Below, piece by piece: positions 44,281 through 53,682 of a stretch of 64,000 bases of DNA; within the stretch, counting starts at the first letter, position 1; each line of letters opens with the position of its first letter. The position numbers and the translations under genes are program-made. The notes under the pieces were generated by a model that was not told the DNA's origin, did not search any database, and saw nothing but the letters and a program-made list of their open reading frames with translations. Source of the DNA: Saprospiraceae bacterium (GTDB lineage Bacteria; Bacteroidota; Bacteroidia; Chitinophagales; Saprospiraceae); contig JANWXM010000007.1 of NCBI GenBank assembly GCA_025055285.1, forward strand, positions 62,001 through 126,000, given 5' to 3'.

Positions 44281-45576
44281 TCATGCAGAAGGCTGCTGAG
44301 CCCTTGCCCAAAACCAAAGGGAATAAAATAAACTCCACGCTACTCCGGCAGAAGTTTCTATGGTGTATTCCACCATACAAGAGGCCAAGAGCATTACCTG
44401 GAAAACGTTAAACAAAAAGCAACGGCGCCTACACGAGAAGAGCAAACCGCTCCAACCGATTAAACTACCTAACAGCCCTAACAGACCAGTGCTGGCCATG
44501 AGGTAAAGAAATTGATTATGAGGAAGCTTAAAAGTTTTCAGATGCTTAGGGAAATGCTCGAGCACTGCGCGCCTCGTATGCATGGGCAAATCACCTGCCC
44601 CTACACCCAGCCAGGGATGCGCTTTCCAAAGCATCCAGCCCACTTGGAGCGACACAAGACGCTCCGAGTCAGAATAATCTGCTCCATTCTGGTGCTGATA
44701 GTGTTCCCAATCATGTACCGTATAGCCCCATTTCTGCTGCATACTGGGGAAGAGTTGAAAACTAATCCAAGCGATTATTACGAGACCAAGCAGGAAGCCC
44801 AATGCTGCTTTCCATCGGCCCGAATGCCAAACCCACTGGACTAGGCCAACTAATGCACCTGCGTATAGAACTGCCAACCCGCTGCGCACTGACAGGAAGT
44901 GAATAAAGCCTATCAGAAAAAGCAGCGCTGCTGCCAAGACAACTCGTTCCCAGGCATAACGCCATACAAAACGGTGTATCCAAAGCCAGCCCCCGGCGAG
45001 AATGGCCGTGGCAACCATCAGACTAAACCGGATATGATGCCGCGGCACCGGTATGGGCTTGCCATGCTCCATAGCCTCCAGAATCTGCTTTTCGTGCAAT
45101 ACATAATTAACACACACACCGATGCCCAACAAGGTCATTGTCCACACCAACACGTACAACACCGTATCGTAGTGGCGTTGAGTCAGCAGCGGCAGGTTAG
45201 CAAAAACCCAAGGCAATACTACAAATGGCACACGCACGCGCACCCGTTCTAACCAGTATGCTTGGTCAGCCGACCAAAGGCCACTGACGAGTGGAATAAT
45301 GAGCAGCAAACTCAATAATGCAAGTGGCTTATTTCGATAAAAGCGACTAAACGACAGCACCAATACTTCCCAGCCGTGCTTCCATCCGCGAGAAGCGCTA
45401 CCTTGCGCAGAAACTTCGAGCGAGCATCTCCACAACGCACTAAATACCAACCCCCACATACCGACGGAAAGCATAAAGGGCGACACCGGCATGCTAGCCA
45501 CTATCAGACATGCAGAACAAACAGCTAACTGAGTAGGCGTAAAACGCCTCTCTGGTCGTGAAAACGGAACATCCAT
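44281..45576 (-). CDS. O-antigen ligase / Wzy family membrane protein
   Basis: A 431-residue protein with about eleven membrane helices. The large loop before the Wzy_C-type core has RHHIRFSLMVATAILAGG. The conserved stretch FIHFLSVRSGLAVLYAG, the periplasmic loop SLQVGWMLWKAHPWLGVGAG and HNQFLYLMASTGLLGLLG are typical of O-antigen ligases and polymerases. It would join or polymerise surface glycans on the periplasmic face. A promoter element TACCTTTG lies at 45602-45609. No other polysaccharide gene is adjacent. Confidence 0.85.
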   Translation of the reverse strand: MDVPFSRPERRFTPTQLAVCSACLIVASMPVSPFMLSVGMWGLVFSALWRCSLEVSAQGSASRGWKHGWEVLVLSFSRFYRNKPLALLSLLLIIPLVSGLWSADQAYWLERVRVRVPFVVLPWVFANLPLLTQRHYDTVLYVLVWTMTLLGIGVCVNYVLHEKQILEAMEHGKPIPVPRHHIRFSLMVATAILAGGWLWIHRFVWRYAWERVVLAAALLFLIGFIHFLSVRSGLAVLYAGALVGLVQWVWHSGRWKAALGFLLGLVIIAWISFQLFPSMQQKWGYTVHDWEHYQHQNGADYSDSERLVSLQVGWMLWKAHPWLGVGAGDLPMHTRRAVLEHFPKHLKTFKLPHNQFLYLMASTGLLGLLGSLIGWSGLLFSCRRRCFLFNVFQVMLLASCMVEYTIETSAGVAWSLFYSLWFWARAQQPSA

Positions 45577-45601
45577 ATGCGTAGAACGGGTTTTTGCTCC
45601 T

Positions 45602-45609
45602 CAAAGGTA
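45602..45609 (-). promoter_or_regulatory. -7 element TACCTTTG for the O-antigen ligase-like gene
   Basis: Exact match on the minus strand 26 bases before ATG 45576. It lies between that gene and the TIGR02757 stop at 45622, showing the ligase gene has its own promoter. Confidence 0.7.
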
Positions 45610-45621
45610 GAATTTGCAGCT

Positions 45622-46392
45622 TTATTCTGCATCTAAACCCATGCTTAAACCAAAGAGTGCAAAATCGTATTTGGCCGGGTCTTCTGGGTCAAAGGCGCGC
45701 AGCGCTTCAGTAAGCTCCAACACTGCCTTCCAATCGGTCTGACGTCGAGACAACAACCCTAAACGACGTGCTACCCGGTCTACATGAACATCTAGAGGCA
45801 AAAGTAGCTGTGCAGGCCGAATTTGGCGCCATAGCCCAAAGTCTACACCTGCTGCATCGCGGCGCACCATCCAACGCAAGAACATATTTAGGCGTTTGCA
45901 AGTAGAGCCGCGCTCGGGCGTAGGGATGTGCTTGCGCGTGCGTTCGGGTGCCCATGGATGGTTAAAAAATAAGCGATGAAACCCTATTAGCGCAGGGGCT
46001 ACTGTATCATCTGTGGGTTGGAGGTGTTGGGCAAAGGCTGTTTCGAGGCTGTCGTACTGGCGATAATAGTTTTGAAAAAACTCTAAAAAGTATAGGGCGT
46101 CCGTAGGTTGAAAAGTGCGGTGATAGAAACACGCAAAGCGTGCGCGCTCCGGCTCGCTGTGGTTACGTACGAATTCATAGGGTGCCCAGTCCATTAGGGC
46201 CATCGCGCGCAAAGCGCTCTGTATGATGGTTTTGCGCTGGCCCCAAGCGAGCACCGCCGCCCAAAAACCAGCAATCTCGCGGTCTTGTAATCGCGCAAAA
46301 CGGTGAGGTACACTAATTGGGTCGTTCTCTATAAAAGCTACCGTATTGTAGCGAAGCACTGCTTGCTCTAGGAAATCGCGCAACCTTTCCAT
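45622..46392 (-). CDS. TIGR02757 (DUF2400) family protein
   Basis: A 256-residue soluble protein of the TIGR02757 family. IENDPISVPHRFARLQDREI, GFWAAVLAWGQRKTIIQSA and HKRLNMFLRWMVRR-like segments are characteristic. The late LLLPLDVHVDRVARRLGLL with ADDW-like context recalls helix-hairpin-helix DNA glycosylases. Function is unproven. A minus-strand TAGGTTTG at 46401-46408 fits the -7 consensus but would leave a leader of only a few bases, so the start or promoter is uncertain. Confidence 0.88.
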   Translation of the reverse strand: MERLRDFLEQAVLRYNTVAFIENDPISVPHRFARLQDREIAGFWAAVLAWGQRKTIIQSALRAMALMDWAPYEFVRNHSEPERARFACFYHRTFQPTDALYFLEFFQNYYRQYDSLETAFAQHLQPTDDTVAPALIGFHRLFFNHPWAPERTRKHIPTPERGSTCKRLNMFLRWMVRRDAAGVDFGLWRQIRPAQLLLPLDVHVDRVARRLGLLSRRQTDWKAVLELTEALRAFDPEDPAKYDFALFGLSMGLDAE

Positions 46393-46724
46393 AACAACGG
46401 CAAACCTACTCGAAGGCTAGGCCAATGGCCTTGCGAAAAGTTGGGAGCTAGGCAAAAAACTGTCAATTTAACATGATTTAATGCAAAAGCATGTCAAATA
46501 AGCAGGTTTTCTAAGATGGCAGGTCTTTTGAACTAAATGTGCATTCGACCAGAAGGGAGAGAAAATATCAAAATCTTCTCTACCCTAAATGCCGTTCAAA
46601 AAAAACTTATAACGTTTGCAACGGAAGTTAACTTTTTTCGGCAATAAAGAACAAGAACTCATGCATTGAATTTTTCACGCTATTTTTACGGAAACTCTAC
46701 TATTAAATCGGAGCGTTGTTGAAT
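46393..46724. other. Divergent intergenic region upstream of lon
   Basis: About 330 AT-rich bases between the TIGR02757 gene and lon. No clear heat-shock (CIRCE-type) inverted repeat and no exact TAnnTTTG for lon was found. Nothing else is recognised. Confidence 0.4.
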
Positions 46725-49214
46725 ATGTTTGAAAACTGGATTTTAGCGGTTCAACCTGATGATGAGCCCGAAATGCCGGCGCTCTTTTCATTGGATGAGG
46801 ACGAGGATACACAAAATGAGCAGTATCCAGAAGTACTGCCCATTTTGCCGCTAAAAAATACTGTACTTTTTCCGGGTATTGTCACTCCTATTACTATCGG
46901 GCGCGACAAAAGCATTCGCGCCGTTCAGCACGCCTATAACAGTCACCGTTACATTGGCGTGCTCTCGCAGCGTGATATGAAAATAGAGAACCCTACGTTC
47001 CGCGACTTGTACTCGGTAGGGACGGTGGCACGCATCCTCAAAATGCTGCGAATGCCTGATGGCTCTACTACAGCTATTTTACAAGGCCGCATGCGCTTTG
47101 AGGTACGCGAAGTAATGAGTGAGGAGCCCTATTTGTCGGCGAGCATTAAGCCGCTCGAATACGCACAACCTAAGAATAAGCTTGAATTCCGGGCGATCAT
47201 CAGTAGCATTCGCGACACAGCGCGTCAAATCATTGAGCTATCGCCTCATATTCCGTCCGAGGCGGTAGTCATGCTCAAGAACATCACTAGCGATAATTTT
47301 CTGCTCAATTTTATCGCTTCAAACCTTAACATCAAGCTCGAAGAAAAACAGGCCATCCTGGAGATTAACAGCCTAAAGGAAAAGGCCAGTCGCATCCTTC
47401 AACACATGGATGCGGAATTACAATTACTCGAGCTAAAAGACCAAATAGAGGCCAAGGTTCGGAGCGATATCGAAAAACAACAGCGCGATTATTTCCTCAG
47501 CCAACAGCTCAAAACAATTCAAGAAGAATTAGGCCAAAATCCTCAAGAAGAGGAAATTAATGCTCTTTTGGAGCGCGCTAAAAAGAAGAAATGGTCTAAA
47601 ACTGTTGAAGAAGTCTTCCATCGCGAAATTAACAAATTGCGTCGCGTCAACCCTCAAATTGCTGAATATTCTATTGGGTTGACCTATCTGGAGACGCTGC
47701 TCGACTTACCGTGGCAAGAGTACACGAAGGACAATTTCGACCTTAAGCGCGTTAAGCGAGTTCTAGATAAAGACCACTACGGTCTTACGAAAGTAAAGGA
47801 GCGGATCTTAGAACATCTCGCCGTGCTAAAATTGAAGGGCGACATGAAAGCGCCTATCTTGTGCCTGGTAGGCCCACCTGGCGTAGGCAAGACTTCGCTG
47901 GGTCAAAGCATCGCTCGCGCACTGCGCCGCAAATACGTGCGCATGAGCCTAGGCGGCTTGCACGACGAAGCGGAAATTCGCGGCCATCGGCGCACTTACA
48001 TTGGCGCAATGCCAGGGCGGATTATCCAATCGTTGAAAAAGTGTAAAAGTAGCAACCCCGTCTTCATTCTCGATGAAATAGATAAGGTAGGCAAGGACTT
48101 TCGCGGCGACCCTTCATCTGCCCTATTAGAAGTCCTTGACCCTGAGCAAAATACTACCTTCTACGACAACTACTTAGAACTGGAATACGACTTGTCGAAA
48201 GTGCTGTTCATCGCTACAGCCAATACCCTCTCGACGATTCAACCGGCCTTACTTGACCGGATGGAGGTCATCCAAATTGCCGGCTATTCGCAAGAGGAAA
48301 AAATGGAGATTGCAAAGCGGCACCTCATTCCTCAGCAGCGAAAGGAGCATGGCCTAAAACCTGCCCAGGTTAGGATTACAGACAAAGCGCTAGCGCATAT
48401 CATCCGGCACTACACTGCCGAAAGCGGAGTGCGCAACCTAAGCAGAGAGATTGGATCCGTAATGCGCTATGTGGCGAAGAAGGTCGCCATGGAAGAACCT
48501 TACGACCCCGTCATTCGGCCTGAACACCTCCACGAAATTTTAGGGCCGATAAAGTACGATACGGAAGTTTATCAGGAACAACAAGCACCAGGAGTAGCTA
48601 TTGGCTTAGCTTGGACCAGCTTCGGCGGTGACATACTTTTCATCGAGGCCAGCCTCAACAAAGGCAGTGGTCGCTTACAAATGACAGGCAATCTGGGCGA
48701 TGTCATGAAAGAGAGTGCCACTACCGCGTTGAGCTTTATCAAAGCGCATGCTCAAGAGCTGTCCATCGACCCAGACATCTTTGACAAAACTGATGTCCAT
48801 ATCCATGTACCTGAAGGCGCGATACCTAAAGACGGCCCATCAGCAGGAATAACCATGCTCACCGCCTTGACATCGGCCTTCACCAAACGCTCTGTAAAGC
48901 CCTTCTTGGCCATGACGGGTGAAATTACGTTACGCGGCAAAGTATTGCCCGTGGGTGGCATAAAAGAAAAAATCCTCGCAGCTAAGCGTGCCGGCCTGCG
49001 CGAGGTGCTTTTGTGCAAGGAAAACCAGAAACACGTTGCTGAAATTGAACCCGAATACATCAAAGGACTTCATTTTCACTACGTAGATACTATGGCTGAA
49101 GTCCTCGAAATTGCTCTGGATATTCCTAATCCGGCCGGTCAGGTTAGCGCTAGCAAAGAGAGTGGAAAAAAGTCGCGAAAAAGACCATCAAAAGTAGTGC
49201 AGGAATCTCTTTAA
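46725..49214 (+). CDS. lon: ATP-dependent protease Lon
   Basis: An 829-residue AAA+ serine protease that degrades damaged and regulatory proteins in the cytosol. The N-terminal LON domain (about 40-235) starts [14 protein letters not shown]. The ATPase module has [20 protein letters not shown] (Walker A) and [17 protein letters not shown] (Walker B). The protease domain has [14 protein letters not shown] with the catalytic Ser and [17 protein letters not shown] with the catalytic Lys. Upstream in-frame TTG codons at 46716/46719 are less likely than ATG 46725. It ends in a basic tail. Confidence 0.97.
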   Translation: MFENWILAVQPDDEPEMPALFSLDEDEDTQNEQYPEVLPILPLKNTVLFPGIVTPITIGRDKSIRAVQHAYNSHRYIGVLSQRDMKIENPTFRDLYSVGTVARILKMLRMPDGSTTAILQGRMRFEVREVMSEEPYLSASIKPLEYAQPKNKLEFRAIISSIRDTARQIIELSPHIPSEAVVMLKNITSDNFLLNFIASNLNIKLEEKQAILEINSLKEKASRILQHMDAELQLLELKDQIEAKVRSDIEKQQRDYFLSQQLKTIQEELGQNPQEEEINALLERAKKKKWSKTVEEVFHREINKLRRVNPQIAEYSIGLTYLETLLDLPWQEYTKDNFDLKRVKRVLDKDHYGLTKVKERILEHLAVLKLKGDMKAPILCLVGPPGVGKTSLGQSIARALRRKYVRMSLGGLHDEAEIRGHRRTYIGAMPGRIIQSLKKCKSSNPVFILDEIDKVGKDFRGDPSSALLEVLDPEQNTTFYDNYLELEYDLSKVLFIATANTLSTIQPALLDRMEVIQIAGYSQEEKMEIAKRHLIPQQRKEHGLKPAQVRITDKALAHIIRHYTAESGVRNLSREIGSVMRYVAKKVAMEEPYDPVIRPEHLHEILGPIKYDTEVYQEQQAPGVAIGLAWTSFGGDILFIEASLNKGSGRLQMTGNLGDVMKESATTALSFIKAHAQELSIDPDIFDKTDVHIHVPEGAIPKDGPSAGITMLTALTSAFTKRSVKPFLAMTGEITLRGKVLPVGGIKEKILAAKRAGLREVLLCKENQKHVAEIEPEYIKGLHFHYVDTMAEVLEIALDIPNPAGQVSASKESGKKSRKRPSKVVQESL

Positions 49215-49239
49215 ACTCTCGCAGCGGTAAAAGCGCTCG

Positions 49240-49247
49240 TATCTTTG
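49240..49247 (+). promoter_or_regulatory. -7 element TATCTTTG for uppS
   Basis: Exact TAnnTTTG match between lon and uppS, 50 bases before ATG 49297. The in-frame TTG at 49258 would leave a leader of only a few bases and is rejected. Confidence 0.7.
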
Positions 49248-49296
49248 CCAGCCGTTCTTGCGAAACATATCCCTGTATAGTTCACGACATCGAGGT

Positions 49297-50055
49297 ATGA
49301 CACCTGATTTAAAAGCGCGTATCGTTGCGGGATATATTCCCGTACATATTGCTATCATTATGGATGGCAACGGCCGCTGGGCCAAGCGGAAAGGCCTCCC
49401 CCGAGTATTAGGTCATCGCAGCGGTGTGAAGAGCGTACGCGAGGTAACCGAGGCTGCTGTCGAAATTGGTGTTAAATATTTGACGCTCTATACCTTTAGC
49501 ACAGAGAATTGGAGCCGTCCTCCTGCTGAGGTAACAGCCCTGATGAATCTTCTTGTTGAAACCGTACGAACAGAAATTGACGATTTACATCGCAATGGAG
49601 TGCGCCTAACTACGATTGGCGATCTAAGCGCTCTACCCGTTGCCAGCCGAAAGGCCTTACTCGAAGGCATTGAACAAACACGGGCCAACACACGCTTGAC
49701 CCTAGTGTTGGCCCTGAATTATTCGGCGCGATGGGAAATTTTGCGCGCTGTTCGCCAACTAGCACAAAGAGCAGCTGCAGGCCAACTCCAACCAAGCGAA
49801 ATTGACATTGCCACCTTTGAGAGCGAACTTTGTACAGCAGGTATCCCCGACCCTGACCTGCTCATCCGCACTGGAGGAGAGACTCGCCTGTCGAATTTCC
49901 TTCTGTGGCAATCGGCCTATACCGAGCTGTATTTCACACCCGTCTTTTGGCCTGACTTTGGTCGCGACGATTTCTTTGAGGCCATTGTTAGCTACCAACA
50001 GCGCGAGAGGCGCTTTGGCAAAATCAGCGAGCAACTTGTTGAACAACAAGCATGA
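49297..50055 (+). CDS. uppS: Undecaprenyl diphosphate synthase (UppS family)
   Basis: A 252-residue cis-prenyltransferase that makes the C55 lipid carrier for peptidoglycan and surface glycans. HIAIIMDGNGRWAKRKGLPR carries the catalytic Asp. YLTLYTFSTENWSRPPAEV and the C-terminal LIRTGGETRLSNFLLWQSAY then ELYFTPVFWPDF complete the family signatures. Its stop overlaps the start of the M20 amidohydrolase gene (ATGA), so the two are translationally linked. Confidence 0.96.
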   Translation: MTPDLKARIVAGYIPVHIAIIMDGNGRWAKRKGLPRVLGHRSGVKSVREVTEAAVEIGVKYLTLYTFSTENWSRPPAEVTALMNLLVETVRTEIDDLHRNGVRLTTIGDLSALPVASRKALLEGIEQTRANTRLTLVLALNYSARWEILRAVRQLAQRAAAGQLQPSEIDIATFESELCTAGIPDPDLLIRTGGETRLSNFLLWQSAYTELYFTPVFWPDFGRDDFFEAIVSYQQRERRFGKISEQLVEQQA

Positions 50056-51254
50056 ATGCCAAACTAGTTCGCGAACTTGCCCAGCGCTATTTCCCTGACG
50101 TTGTTGAATATAGGCGCTTCTTGCATCAATACCCAGAACTTTCCTTTCAAGAGGAGAAAACCGCGCAGTACATAGCTACCTTGCTCCAGCAATGGGGTGT
50201 TCCTCACTATAAGGGCATAGCAGGCACAGGCATTGTTGCGCTCATCCAGGGGAGAAACCCGAGTAAGCGAGCCATAGCGTTGCGCGCTGACATGGATGCC
50301 CTACCTATACAAGAGGCAAATACTGTATCCTATCGCTCTCAACATGAGGGAGTTATGCACGCCTGTGGCCATGATGTTCACACCGCTGCGCTACTAGGCG
50401 CTGTGCGCATCTTGCAGACCCTTCGCAGGCAATTTTCAGGAACAGTTAAATGCCTCTTTCAACCTGGAGAAGAGAAGCTCCCCGGTGGTGCTAGCCTTAT
50501 GATTCAAGCAGGCGCACTTGAAAATCCTCGCCCGGCTGCAATCTTCGGACAACACGTATACCCCGCCTTACCCGCGGGCTTCGTAGGGTTCCGCGTAGGC
50601 GACTACATGGCTTCCGCCGATGAGGTGTATGTAACTGTAAAAGGGCGCGGTGGCCACGCCGCCATGCCTCATGAATGCATTGACCCCGTTGTCATTGCCG
50701 CGCAGATTGTGTTGGCTCTACAGCAAATTACCAGCCGCTATGCAGACCCTGCCGTGCCAACTGTGCTCACCTTTGGCAAGATATACTCTGATGGAGGAGC
50801 CACTAATGTCATTCCTAACGCTGTCCATCTGGAAGGCACCTTTCGCACCATGAATGAAAAATGGCGGGAGGAAGCTCATCGCCGCATGAAGAAAATGGCC
50901 GAAGCAATTGCCAAAAGCATGGGTGGCGCTTGCGAGTTTACCATTATCAAAGGCTATCCCGTTTTGCACAACCACGTTCAGCTAACACGACGCGCGCGTG
51001 CCTGGGCTGCTGAATTGCTTGGTAGTGACCGCGTCGTAGACCTCCCTATTCGCATGACGGCTGAAGACTTTGCCTATTATTCACAAGTTTTACCCGCGTG
51101 CTTCTACCGATTAGGAACCGGTAATCCTCACCGAGGCATTTGCGCGCCAGTGCACACCAATCGCTTCGACATTGACGAAGCAGCACTAGAGCCTGGCATG
51201 GCCCTTCTTGCCTGGTTAGCCCTGCGCGAACTAGGTTATCAAGAGAGCCCGTAA
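50052..51254 (+). CDS. M20 family amidohydrolase (metallopeptidase)
   Basis: A 400-residue M20D-type amidohydrolase, related to N-acyl-amino acid and hippurate hydrolases. The metal motif HACGHDVHTAALLGAV is near residue 100, QPGEEKLPGGASLMI near 138, and the dimerisation domain with GRGGHAAMPHECIDPV follows. A late His in CAPVHTNRFDIDE completes the metal site. The substrate is unknown. It overlaps uppS by four bases, and the downstream coiled-coil gene converges 13 bases away. Confidence 0.93.
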   Translation: MNAKLVRELAQRYFPDVVEYRRFLHQYPELSFQEEKTAQYIATLLQQWGVPHYKGIAGTGIVALIQGRNPSKRAIALRADMDALPIQEANTVSYRSQHEGVMHACGHDVHTAALLGAVRILQTLRRQFSGTVKCLFQPGEEKLPGGASLMIQAGALENPRPAAIFGQHVYPALPAGFVGFRVGDYMASADEVYVTVKGRGGHAAMPHECIDPVVIAAQIVLALQQITSRYADPAVPTVLTFGKIYSDGGATNVIPNAVHLEGTFRTMNEKWREEAHRRMKKMAEAIAKSMGGACEFTIIKGYPVLHNHVQLTRRARAWAAELLGSDRVVDLPIRMTAEDFAYYSQVLPACFYRLGTGNPHRGICAPVHTNRFDIDEAALEPGMALLAWLALRELGYQESP

Positions 51255-51267
51255 GACTCTCCGCAGG

Positions 51268-51786
51268 CTATTCCTGCGCCCGGCGAGTCAACGCCTCGGA
51301 ATCGCGCACTAGCTGCTCTAGTTGGCGGGTCAGCGCATCGCGACGAGACTCTAATTCTGCTTGACGTGAAACGATTGCTTCGTCGGCTGCACGCCCTCGT
51401 CTTTTCCTAGCAGTCACTAATAATAAGCTGTCGCGCAGCGCCTGTTCAGCCGTTTCCAAAGTAGAGAACTGTTGCTCGAGTTTTGCCTTGCGGCGCTCTA
51501 ACTCATCTAAGCGCCGCAAGGCGTTTTCGTCCAGATACTTAGCACCTTCACGCAGAGATTGATACGCTCGCCCTAGCTGTTCCAAGACGCGATCGTATTT
51601 ACCTGCCTCGAACTTATCCTTCTCTGCGCGCAATAGGTTCCACGTATCGCCAACGAGCTCACCTGTTTTGCGAAAAATCTCTTTTGCCTGTTCTTTTTCA
51701 GTATCTGTGCCGAAAAAGCGATTGTACACGAGAATGCCCACGAGGAGCAAAAGGCCTATTCTAATAAGAAAGCGGAGCATGGGCAA
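51268..51786 (-). CDS. Small membrane-anchored coiled-coil protein
   Basis: 172 residues: one N-terminal membrane segment (about 5-22), then an almost wholly helical, highly charged region with heptad-like repeats (RRLDELERRKAKLEQQFSTL and SRQAELESRRDALTRQLEQL). No family is recognised. It lies 32 bases downstream of the L,D-transpeptidase lipoprotein gene on the same strand and is probably co-expressed, suggesting an envelope role. Confidence 0.7.
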   Translation of the reverse strand: MPMLRFLIRIGLLLLVGILVYNRFFGTDTEKEQAKEIFRKTGELVGDTWNLLRAEKDKFEAGKYDRVLEQLGRAYQSLREGAKYLDENALRRLDELERRKAKLEQQFSTLETAEQALRDSLLLVTARKRRGRAADEAIVSRQAELESRRDALTRQLEQLVRDSEALTRRAQE

Positions 51787-51818
51787 AGGAATTGAATCGA
51801 AAATGCTAAAATTGCTCG

Positions 51819-52838
51819 TTACTTCGGATGTTTCTTTCTACGCAGGCCATAAATATCGCGCAAACGCAGCGTATCGCCATTAGCTTGAGGAACGTCTACA
51901 TCATAACGAATAACGATGGGCGTACCAAGAGGAGCGTGATAGTATACGCGCCAGGCATCTGCCTCACTATAGCCGATACAGCCATTGGAACTTGCCTTCC
52001 CTAAAGAGGCCGGGTTAGTCGTGGGATGCAGCATCTGACCGTGGCGGACGCCGTTAATTTCAGTTTCTATCCAAGGAATTTGCGGCATTCGAGTACGACG
52101 TCCATCGTCGCGGCGAGTGGTGTAGAGGCGTCGGCCCGTATGAGGATCTACAAAATACGTGGGTGCGCGGTTGATTCGCACAATATGCCCTCGCCCAGTG
52201 CGCGTGCGCAGGTCTTCTACTCGACCGGGAATTTGCTGAAAGCGCCTTTTATTCTGACCTATGCGGGTTAAAACGCTGAAAAGGGTATCCCGACCGCACA
52301 TCACCCGCAGGCGATATTCCGGTATGTTCAGGTCTAGCCACAAACTATCTAGGCGTTGTTGCAGCTGATGGGCAGTGGCTTCATCGGGAATTCGCAGCGC
52401 ATCGCCAGGGCGGATCACTACTAAATTTCTAGCGTCAAAGACAAATTCACCACGCGCCATTCGATGATAATAGTCCGTCTGAGCTAAAGTGTCTATGAGC
52501 CAGGGATTGGCATGTACCAATAAGTGTTCTGTTAACGGATAGGGCGTTAAGCTATCTAGCCAACGAACCAACCGATCCAAGACATCAAAGTAGTTTCCGA
52601 GAGTAACCTCTTGGTGAAACACGTACGTATACAGCGATTTAGGTGATTTGCTCGCTGTAGGAGTTTCTAAAGAGTCTGCAGCCCGTTGAGGCATGCGTTG
52701 TGGACTAGAACTACCCGAAGAGCAACCCAACCAAAGGCTTAGCGTAATTGCTGAGGCTAATGCTAAACTAAGGTGAAGCACCCTCTGGCTTCGCAGGGAA
52801 TGGCCGGTTTTAGGGCGAAAACAGAATACCTTAATCAT
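51819..52838 (-). CDS. L,D-transpeptidase (YkuD) family lipoprotein
   Basis: 339 residues. A long basic N-terminus and a hydrophobic segment end in LWLGCSS (lipobox Cys 39), so it is likely lipid-anchored. The catalytic YkuD domain at the C-terminus has the active-site run GQMLHPTTNPASL then KASSNGCIGYSEADAW, with His 266 and Cys 287. The family's usual Arg after the HGC/NGC motif is Gly here. It would cross-link peptidoglycan or attach proteins to it. Followed by a coiled-coil membrane protein in the same orientation. Confidence 0.85.
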   Translation of the reverse strand: MIKVFCFRPKTGHSLRSQRVLHLSLALASAITLSLWLGCSSGSSSPQRMPQRAADSLETPTASKSPKSLYTYVFHQEVTLGNYFDVLDRLVRWLDSLTPYPLTEHLLVHANPWLIDTLAQTDYYHRMARGEFVFDARNLVVIRPGDALRIPDEATAHQLQQRLDSLWLDLNIPEYRLRVMCGRDTLFSVLTRIGQNKRRFQQIPGRVEDLRTRTGRGHIVRINRAPTYFVDPHTGRRLYTTRRDDGRRTRMPQIPWIETEINGVRHGQMLHPTTNPASLGKASSNGCIGYSEADAWRVYYHAPLGTPIVIRYDVDVPQANGDTLRLRDIYGLRRKKHPK

Positions 52839-53055
52839 ATGGCAAGAATATACGGGATTTTATTCAAAGAATGCACCAAATTTTTCATTCTTCTTAAGCG
52901 AGAAAAGGGAAAGGGCATATCCGTGGAATATTTGTTAATGACGTTTCCCAGCCCTTTGGTTTATATTTATACGCACATTTTTCCTTTTGTGAGGCCATTA
53001 ATATAATTTTTTGGTCCAATTAATCCATAAAAACCACTTAAACGAAACACTATTC

Positions 53056-53531
53056 AGGCTTTGCATTATGAGAACTGAAGGCCGACTACGAGCAGGGTCT
53101 AATTGGTTTACAAAATAGAACAACGCAGGACTACCTCTTTATCTCATCAAACGTCTTGGCAAACATCACCTTAAGGAGGAATGCCGATGGTGAGTGGAGG
53201 GCTCGTAAGCAGAAAGGAGCGCTTGGAGGGAAGGGCTTTAGCTAGGTAAATTGCACGCAGACAAGGCGCTTCGCTCTGACTATGCGTAGGTATCATTTGG
53301 ATAATGAATGAGCCGATAGATTAGCGCCTCATTTTCTTAGAAGAAGTACAGATCAAGGCATGCTCTACCCTAGAAAGCATTTCGAGCGGCTGAATGAATA
53401 CCTGATGGTATAATAGGTATAAGGATGTGCGACGCGGCTGTGATCTTGAGCGCTGGGCGCAGAACTATCCCAACGGATGTTTGCATGGTTTACTCGAATG
53501 GAAAGATCTTGAAAAAAGATTCTTCGGTTAG
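53056..53531 (+). pseudogene. Eroded coding remnant, family unknown
   Basis: In the 844-base gap 52839-53682 the plus strand shows successive short coherent frames: about 53068-53170 with AGLPLYLIKRLGKHHLKEE, 53181-53249 with VSGGLVSRKERLEGRALA, about 53320-53410 with YPRKHFERLNEYLMV, and 53406-53531 with YNRYKDVRRGCDLERW and NYPNGCLHGLLEWKDLEKRF ending at TAG 53529-53531. Codon choice looks coding, but stops and frame changes break it. I could not assign a family. Confidence 0.35.
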
Positions 53532-53609
53532 AGAAGCCCAAGTGCTTAACTTGCCATATTATTTTTGGATATGCACTTCGTCGCGTCTATTGATTTGACA
53601 TTTGTGAGA

Positions 53610-53617
53610 TACCTTTG
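53610..53617 (+). promoter_or_regulatory. -7 element TACCTTTG for ychF
   Basis: Exact TAnnTTTG match, with a TTG 17 bases upstream (53590-53592). The predicted leader to ATG 53683 is about 62 bases. Confidence 0.75.
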
Positions 53618-53682
53618 TGGGTGCTTTCCCAAATTTTTATTAAGCACAGTAGCTATCTTTCTATCTACTGCACTGTTCACTC

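Noticed and set aside
51262-51278. CGCAGG/CCTGCG hairpin between convergent genes.
   Set aside because: It overlaps the stop of the minus-strand gene, is only 6 bp and lacks a T-run, so terminator function is not supported.
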